Source: Streptomyces sp. HNM0575 (GTDB lineage: Bacteria; Actinomycetota; Actinomycetes; Streptomycetales; Streptomycetaceae). Taken from it: DNA of 64,000 nt. The translations under genes and the position numbers were made by a program. How positions within the stretch are numbered: the stretch's first letter is position 1; each line of letters starts with the position of its first letter. The notes below the pieces were generated by a model. The model worked only from the letters and a program-made list of their open reading frames with translations, was not told the origin of the DNA and searched no databases. Below are positions 63,443-64,000 of the stretch, piece after piece. The stretch lies in assembly GCF_012726265.1 (NCBI RefSeq), contig NZ_JAASAG010000001.1:496001-560000 (forward strand), given 5' to 3'.

Positions 63443-64000
63443 ATGGCTGGTACGCGGAAGAAGACGACGACGGACGACCCGCTGGCTCCCGTCACCCTCG
63501 CGGTGGGGCAGGAGGAGCTGCTGCTGGAGCGGGCGGTGCGGCAGGTGACCGACGCCGCGCGTGCGGCCGACCCGGACACCGATGTGCGCGAGCTTGCCGC
63601 CGCGGACCTTCAGCCGGGCACGCTGGACGAGTTGACCAGTCCGTCCCTCTTCGCCGAGCGCAAGGTCGTCGCGGTCCACGACTCCCAGGATCTGTCCGCG
63701 GATTCGGTCAAGGACGTGAAGTCGTATCTCGGCGCCCCGGCCGAGGAGATCACGCTGGTGCTGCTGCACGCCGGCGGCGCCAAGGGCAAGGGGCTGCTCG
63801 ACGCGGCACGCAAGGCAGGCGCACGAGAGGTCGCCTGCGCCAAGCTCACCAAGCCGGCAGACCGACTGGCGTTCGTGCGGGGCGAGTTCCGGGGGCTCGG
63901 CCGCTCGGCGACGCCGGAGGCGTGCCAGGCCCTCGTCGACGCGGTCGGCAGCGATCTGCGGGAGCTGTCCTCCGCCTGCTCACAGCTGGTGTCGGACGTC
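63443..64000 (+). CDS. holA: DNA polymerase III delta subunit, 5' part
   Basis: The reading frame opens at ATG 63443 and runs off the window after 186 codons with no stop. It encodes the clamp-loader delta subunit: LAVGQEELLLERAVRQVTDA, then LAAADLQPGTLDELTSPSLF, FAERKVVAVHD and DRLAFVRGEFRGLGRSATPE with the expected AAA+-like delta fold order. The full protein is usually 320-340 residues, so about 55% is present. Its position after comEC is standard. Confidence 0.93.
   Translation, partial: MAGTRKKTTTDDPLAPVTLAVGQEELLLERAVRQVTDAARAADPDTDVRELAAADLQPGTLDELTSPSLFAERKVVAVHDSQDLSADSVKDVKSYLGAPAEEITLVLLHAGGAKGKGLLDAARKAGAREVACAKLTKPADRLAFVRGEFRGLGRSATPEACQALVDAVGSDLRELSSACSQLVSDV

Noticed and set aside
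63257..63852. Minus-strand frames opposite holA
   Set aside because: They oppose a plus frame with clear clamp-loader delta homology that simply runs off the window end.

Overview
This window is chromosomal DNA from a high-GC actinomycete, almost certainly a Streptomyces or a close relative. The reasons are the very high GC with strong G/C bias at third codon positions, GTG and TTG starts, frequent 4-bp stop/start overlaps, and a backbone order familiar from the SCO2599-SCO2560 region of S. coelicolor (recalled, not searched): DUF2344 protein - RNase E - L21 - L27 - Obg - proB - proA - sporulation-wall proteins - nadD - LCP - rsfS - phosphatase - leuS - degV - comEA - comEC - holA.

Layout. 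0-10.5 kb: a membrane-type protein of unknown function with 38-residue repeats, a DUF2344 protein that probably starts at CTG, a very large scaffold-type RNase E, then rplU-rpmA-obgE behind a clear promoter. 10.6-31.3 kb is accessory: a DinB-like protein, a DUF4142 protein, an SLC5-type transporter fused to a SpoIIE-type phosphatase and an anti-sigma-type ATPase, a GNAT acetyltransferase, a third-type MreB-like protein with a C4 zinc-finger partner, a two-component system, an SsuABC/TauABC-like importer, an S41 peptidase, a PfpI/LysR divergent pair, and a TetR / NTF2-like / MBL-fold / flavin monooxygenase group with two operators. 31.3-45.7 kb: a teichoic-acid-type glycerophosphotransferase, proB, proA, SCO2584- and SCO2583-type membrane proteins, an M48 protease, a 54-residue membrane protein, nadD, an LCP protein, rsfS and a histidine phosphatase. 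This resembles the neighbourhood of the spore-wall synthesis machinery. 45.9-52.3 kb: two identical tRNA-Ala(GGC) genes in a direct duplication enclosing two zinc-binding mini-proteins and a GT87-type membrane protein, then leuS behind an apparent leucine attenuator. 52.3-64 kb: a ROK kinase, an amino-acid-type permease and a ROK repressor around an AT-rich palindrome, a coiled-coil membrane protein, degV, comEA-comEC, a small hypothetical gene, and the start of holA, cut by the window edge.

Two themes recur. First, at least eight starts have a TANNNT -10 hexamer only 6-8 nt upstream, as expected for leaderless transcripts; one of them is the leuS leader peptide. Second, short tandem repeats (6 to 114 bp) are unusually common both between genes and inside them: comEC, the flavin monooxygenase, proB, the M48 protease, the ROK kinase, the TetR gene, the MreB-like gene and the 38-residue repeat protein. 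No prophage, IS element, integrase or CRISPR array was seen.

The strongest unusual observations are the transporter-phosphatase-kinase fusion with its small two-helix neighbour, the leuS attenuator, the inverted copy of a piece of the GNAT gene inside the MreB-like gene, the comEC repeat array, and the paired operators upstream of the flavin monooxygenase.
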